From positions 1 to 50,721 of the forward strand of contig NZ_NRRL01000026.1 of assembly GCF_016583645.1 (NCBI RefSeq): DNA of 50,721 bases, in the 5' to 3' direction. This DNA comes from Rhodovibrio sodomensis. Its GTDB lineage: Bacteria; Pseudomonadota; Alphaproteobacteria; Kiloniellales; Rhodovibrionaceae. Position numbers and translations under genes: made by a program. Below the pieces are notes generated by a model. The model worked only from the letters and a program-made list of their open reading frames with translations, was not told the DNA's origin and did not search any database. Below are positions 47,207 to 50,721 of the stretch, piece by piece; the first letter of the stretch is position 1; every line of letters starts with the position of its first letter.

Positions 47207-48718
47207 ATGAGCGACAGCAGCAACATCGCGCACCTGCCGGGCCCGGGCGGCGACGGCGAGCAGACCGGCTACCGCGCCCCGCCGGTCAACTACGAGGCCG
47301 AGCAGGCGCTACTCGCGGCCGTGCTGGCGAACAACCAAGCCTACGAGCGGGTCGCCGACTTCCTGCAGGCGGAGCACTTCGCCGATCCGGTGCACGCGCG
47401 GATCTTCGAGGCCTGCGGCAAGCTGATCAACCGCGGCCAGATGGCCAACGCGGTGACGCTGAAGAACGTCTTCGAGCAGGACGGCGACCTGCAGGAGGTC
47501 GGCGGCGCGCAGTACCTGGCCGAGCTGCAGAGCGCCTACGTCACCGTCATCAACGCCGAGCATTACGGCAAGGCGGTCCACGACCTCTACCTGCGCCGCC
47601 AGCTGATCGAGCTGGGTGAGGAAGTAGTCCACGAGGCGTTCGACTACGACCTGGACAGCCCCGCCACGCGCCAGATCGAGGTCGCCGAGCAGAAGCTGTT
47701 CAACCTGTCCGAAAGCGGCCAGACCGAGGGCGGCTTCCAGTCGTTCCGCCACGCGCTCGCCGGCGCGATCGAGATGGCGGAGAGCGCGCACCGGCGCGAG
47801 GGCCAGATCGCCGGGGTGCCGACCGGCTTCGTCGACCTCGACGAGATGCTGGGCGGCATGCACAACTCCGACCTGGTCGTGCTCGCGGGCCGACCGGGCA
47901 TGGGCAAGACCGCGTTCGCCACCAACGTCGGCTTCAACGCCGCCCGCCGGCACCGCGACAGCGGCGGCGAGGACGGCGCGGTCGTGGGCTTCTTCTCGCT
48001 CGAGATGTCGAGCGAGCAGCTGGCCACCCGTATCCTGTCGGAATCCTCGACCGTGCCCAGCGAGGACATCCGCCGCGGCAAGCTGTCGGCCGACAGCTTC
48101 GAGAGCGTGGTCCAGGCAAGCCACGAGCTCTCCACCCTGCCCTTCTACATCGATGACACGCCGGCGGTGTCGGTCGGCCAGGTGCGGACCCGCGCGCGCC
48201 GGCTGAAGCGCCAGCAGGGCCTGGGCATGATCATCGTCGACTACATCCAGCTGATGCAGCCGACCGCCGGCAGCCGGCCGGAAAGCCGGGTGCAGGAGAT
48301 CTCCGAGATCACCCGCGGGCTCAAGATGATCGCCAAGGAGCTGAACATCCCGGTGATTGCGCTGTCGCAGCTCTCGCGTGCGGTCGAGCAGCGCGAGGAC
48401 AAGCGCCCGCAGCTGGCCGACCTGCGCGAATCCGGCACGATCGAGCAGGACGCCGACATGGTGATGTTCGTCTACCGCGAGCAGTACTACCTGGAGCGTG
48501 CGGAGCCGACCCAGCGCGCGGACGAGTCGGAGGAAAAGCACCAGGAGCGCTACGACAAGTGGCGCGAGCGCCTGGAAAAGGCGTGGGGCAAGGCGGAGGC
48601 GATCGTCGCCAAGCAGCGCCACGGCCCGACCGGTAAGATCGAGCTCGCCTTCGACGGGGCGACCACCAAGTTCGGCAACCTCGCCCGCGAGGATCAGCTG
48701 CCCGATGAAATCGGCTGA
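47207..48718 (+). CDS. dnaB: Replicative DNA helicase DnaB
   Basis: The 503-residue hexameric helicase unwinds DNA at the fork. The N-terminal domain starts PPVNYEAEQALLAAVLANNQ, and the RecA-like domain has Walker A GRPGMGKTAFA (K234) and Walker B GMIIVDYIQLMQP, followed by the arginine-finger segment PVIALSQLSRAVEQREDKRP-QLADLRESG and the QDADMVMFVYREQYY end. No intein is present. The stop overlaps the alanine racemase start by 14 bp. Confidence 0.98.
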   Translation: MSDSSNIAHLPGPGGDGEQTGYRAPPVNYEAEQALLAAVLANNQAYERVADFLQAEHFADPVHARIFEACGKLINRGQMANAVTLKNVFEQDGDLQEVGGAQYLAELQSAYVTVINAEHYGKAVHDLYLRRQLIELGEEVVHEAFDYDLDSPATRQIEVAEQKLFNLSESGQTEGGFQSFRHALAGAIEMAESAHRREGQIAGVPTGFVDLDEMLGGMHNSDLVVLAGRPGMGKTAFATNVGFNAARRHRDSGGEDGAVVGFFSLEMSSEQLATRILSESSTVPSEDIRRGKLSADSFESVVQASHELSTLPFYIDDTPAVSVGQVRTRARRLKRQQGLGMIIVDYIQLMQPTAGSRPESRVQEISEITRGLKMIAKELNIPVIALSQLSRAVEQREDKRPQLADLRESGTIEQDADMVMFVYREQYYLERAEPTQRADESEEKHQERYDKWRERLEKAWGKAEAIVAKQRHGPTGKIELAFDGATTKFGNLAREDQLPDEIG

Positions 48719-49895
48719 AGCCGGCGGCGCGGCGCCGCACGCAGCCGGGCGCGGCGCGGCGCTGCAGGCGGACCCCGCCGCGCGGCGCGCCGGCGCGATC
48801 CTGCAGGTCGACCTGGACGCCGCCGCCTGGAACTACCGGCGGCTGTGCGACCAGCTGACCCCCGGCACCGAATGCGCGGCCGTGGTCAAGGCGAACGCCT
48901 ACGGCCTGGGCGTCGGCCGGCTGGCGCCCGCGTTCGCGGCGGCGGGCGCGCGCAGCTTCTTCGTCGCCACGATCGAGGAGGGGCTGGAGCTGCGCCGCGT
49001 GCTGGGCGACGCGGGCTGGCCCGAGGCCGGGATCTACGTCCTCAACGGCCCGCTGCCGGGCACCGAACGGGAGCTTCTGGAGGCCCGCCTGACGCCGGTG
49101 CTGAACAGCCTGGGGGATCTGGAGCTGTGGCGCGCCGCCGGCCGCGCCGCGGGCGTGCGCCCGGCGGCCGCGCTGCACGTCGACAGCGGGATGAGCCGGC
49201 TCGGCCTGCCCGACGACGAGGTCGCCCGCCTGGCCGAAGACCCCACGCCGCTCGCCGACATCGACCTCGCCCAGGTAATGACCCACCTGTCGAGCGCCGA
49301 CGATCCGGCGCATCCGGAAAACGCCGCCCAGTTGGCGCGCTTCGACGCCGCGCTCGCCCGGCTGCCGGCCGCGCCGGTCAGCTTCGCCAACTCCTCGGGC
49401 ATCTTTCTAGGCCGCGCGTACCACCGCGATCTGGCCCGGCCGGGGGTGGCGCTCTACGGCGTCAACCCGACGCCCGGACAGCCCAACCCGATGCAGCGGG
49501 TGGTGACGCTGAAGGCACGCGTCCTGCAAGTCCGCCAGATTGACGCTCATCGGGGGGTTGGCTACGGTGCCAGCTTCCGCGCCCAGGGGCCAAGCCGGAT
49601 CGCCACGATCGCGGCCGGCTACGCCGACGGGCTGCTGCGCCATCTCTCGAACAGCGGGCACGTTGCGGTCGGGGGCCGCCTCGCGCCCGTGGTCGGACGG
49701 GTTTCCATGGATTCCATCACGCTGGACGTCACCGCCCTCGGCGACGAGGCGCCGGTCGCCGGCGACTTCGTCGACGTGATCGGCGACGCGCACGACCAGG
49801 ACGCGCTGGCCGCCGAGGCCGGAACGATCGGCTACGAGGTGCTGACCAGCCTCGGCGCCCGCTATCACCGCGTCTACACCGGCGGGGGCGGCTGA
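48705..49895 (+). CDS. alr: Alanine racemase
   Basis: The 396-residue PLP enzyme makes D-alanine for peptidoglycan. K62 in AAVVKANAYGLG forms the Schiff base and Y287 in GVGYGASF is the second catalytic base; PVVGRVSMDSITLDVT closes the active site. The Lys is about 25 residues later than usual because of an Ala/Gly-rich N-terminal extension. ATG 48705 has GAGGA upstream and overlaps dnaB by 14 bp, so translation may be coupled. The downstream gene begins 5 bp later. Confidence 0.95.
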   Translation: MKSAEAGGAAPHAAGRGAALQADPAARRAGAILQVDLDAAAWNYRRLCDQLTPGTECAAVVKANAYGLGVGRLAPAFAAAGARSFFVATIEEGLELRRVLGDAGWPEAGIYVLNGPLPGTERELLEARLTPVLNSLGDLELWRAAGRAAGVRPAAALHVDSGMSRLGLPDDEVARLAEDPTPLADIDLAQVMTHLSSADDPAHPENAAQLARFDAALARLPAAPVSFANSSGIFLGRAYHRDLARPGVALYGVNPTPGQPNPMQRVVTLKARVLQVRQIDAHRGVGYGASFRAQGPSRIATIAAGYADGLLRHLSNSGHVAVGGRLAPVVGRVSMDSITLDVTALGDEAPVAGDFVDVIGDAHDQDALAAEAGTIGYEVLTSLGARYHRVYTGGGG

Positions 49896-49900
49896 ACCGT

Positions 49901-50674
49901 ATGGTCCTGCTGCAGATCGTCGGGCGGACCTTCCTGAATTTCCTGGCCGCCGCCGGCCGATTGTTCCTGTTCACCGCCCACGCCGTCTCGCACATGGCGC
50001 GCCCGCCGTTCTATTGGCGCAGCCTGGGCCGGCAGATCCTGGACGTCGGCTACTATTCCCTGCCGGTGGTCGGGCTGACGGCGATCTTCACCGGCATGGT
50101 GCTGGCGCTGCAGTCGTATACCGGCTTTGCCCGCTTCTCCGCGGAAAGCGCGATCCCGAACGTCGTGGTGGTGTCGATCACCCGCGAACTCGGTCCGGTG
50201 CTGGCCGGGCTGATGGTCGCGGGCCGCGTCGGCGCGGCGATGGCGGCGGAGATCGGCACGATGCGCGTGACCGAGCAGATCGACGCCCTCACCACGCTCG
50301 CCACCAACCCGTTCAAGTACCTGGTCGCCCCCAGGCTCTGGGCCGGCATCATCACCCTGCCGATCCTGGTGCTGACGGCGGATGCGATCGGCATCTTCGG
50401 CGGCTATCTGGTGTCGACCTACAAGCTGGGCTTCAACCCGGCCGTCTACCTCAACAACACCCGCGAGTTCCTGGAAGTGATGGACGTCGTCTCCGGGCTC
50501 GTGAAGGCCGGCGTGTTCGGCTTCCTGATCGCGCTGATGGGCTGCTACCACGGCTACCACAGCCGCGGCGGGGCGCAGGGCGTGGGCGGCGCGACCACCA
50601 ACGCGGTGGTCTCGGCCTCGATCCTGATCCTGTCGTTCAACTACGTGATCACGGAGCTGTTCTTCGCCCGATGA
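49901..50674 (+). CDS. mlaE: MlaE-family lipid ABC transporter permease
   Basis: The 257-residue membrane protein has the MlaE pattern: FTGMVLALQSYTGFARFSAE, VVVSITRELGPVLAGLMVAG-RVGAAMAAEIGTMRVTEQIDAL and HGYHSRGGAQGVGGATTNAVV. It is the permease of a phospholipid/outer-membrane-lipid ABC transporter. It starts 5 bp after alr and overlaps the next start by 4 bp, the first bases of a presumed mlaF. Helices at about 15-35, 50-75, 150-175 and 195-245. Confidence 0.95.
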   Translation: MVLLQIVGRTFLNFLAAAGRLFLFTAHAVSHMARPPFYWRSLGRQILDVGYYSLPVVGLTAIFTGMVLALQSYTGFARFSAESAIPNVVVVSITRELGPVLAGLMVAGRVGAAMAAEIGTMRVTEQIDALTTLATNPFKYLVAPRLWAGIITLPILVLTADAIGIFGGYLVSTYKLGFNPAVYLNNTREFLEVMDVVSGLVKAGVFGFLIALMGCYHGYHSRGGAQGVGGATTNAVVSASILILSFNYVITELFFAR

Positions 50675-50721
50675 CCGAAACGAACGGCCACGCCCGCGCC
50701 ACCCCGCAGGCCACCCCGCGG
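50671..50721 (+). CDS. Start of a gene cut by the window end, probably MlaF-type ATPase
   Basis: ATGA overlaps the mlaE stop and 17 codons remain open to the window edge (MTETNGHARATPQATPR). No domain is visible in so short a piece. The mlaE-mlaF order in such operons makes an ABC ATPase the expected product, but this is inference from position. Confidence 0.5.
   Translation, partial: MTETNGHARATPQATPR

Overview
The window is a GC-rich chromosomal segment of a flagellated alphaproteobacterium, most like the Rhodospirillales group. The evidence is the cckA-recA-alaS order beside a flagellar cluster, CtrA-type sites, a GAAC-N7-GAAC-like SOS box and the ClpS/ClpA pair. No plasmid or phage backbone, rRNA, tRNA or CRISPR array was seen. 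Most of the window is ordinary housekeeping DNA; clear mobile DNA is confined to the first 1.5 kb.

Layout. 1-1500: the tail of an IS5-type transposase and a complete IS630-family element flanked by TA. 1566-2868: a DUF1127 protein facing a GcvA-like LysR regulator, with a perfect T-N11-A operator between them. 3214-12696 (minus strand): flgB-flgC-fliE-fliQ-fliR-flhB, a 5'-truncated cckA, recA with an SOS box, and alaS. 12872-16034: csrA, a degenerate Doc/Fic-like protein with a small overlapping upstream partner, then a second flagellar operon (FlhB-C-like protein, coiled-coil protein, fliO, fliP). 16267-24680: photolyase, small hypothetical proteins, a glutamine-synthetase-like ligase, a FemAB-like GNAT protein, a degenerate PCuAC protein, and clpS-clpA. 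25189-30147: an acyl-AMP ligase/ACP/PlsC fusion, a nicotinamidase and an orphan substrate-binding protein. 30268-38568: a metabolic island with a tartronate-semialdehyde-type reductase, an amidase, a complete TRAP transporter, a glyoxylate/hydroxypyruvate-type reductase and a GlcG/HbpS protein. 38787-42258: folE, an ExoD-like protein, and a Rieske ferredoxin with its flavoprotein reductase. 42670-50721: lon, cfa, dnaB, alr and the start of an Mla-type lipid ABC transporter.

How the parts connect. Both flagellar operons carry the same TTTACC-N5-TTAA motif 85-110 bp upstream in the same orientation. A perfect TTAA-N7-TTAA site precedes an uncharacterised 57-residue gene. These suggest a CtrA-type regulon in a locus that also holds CckA, the kinase above CtrA, but this CckA lacks its membrane and PAS part. 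lon, clpS and clpA supply proteolysis, and lon has a heat-shock-like promoter. A palindromic repeat overlaps the TAG stop codons of both cckA and lon. The 30-38 kb island plausibly imports and processes an organic acid or amide leading to glyoxylate and glycerate; the substrate cannot be read from the sequence.
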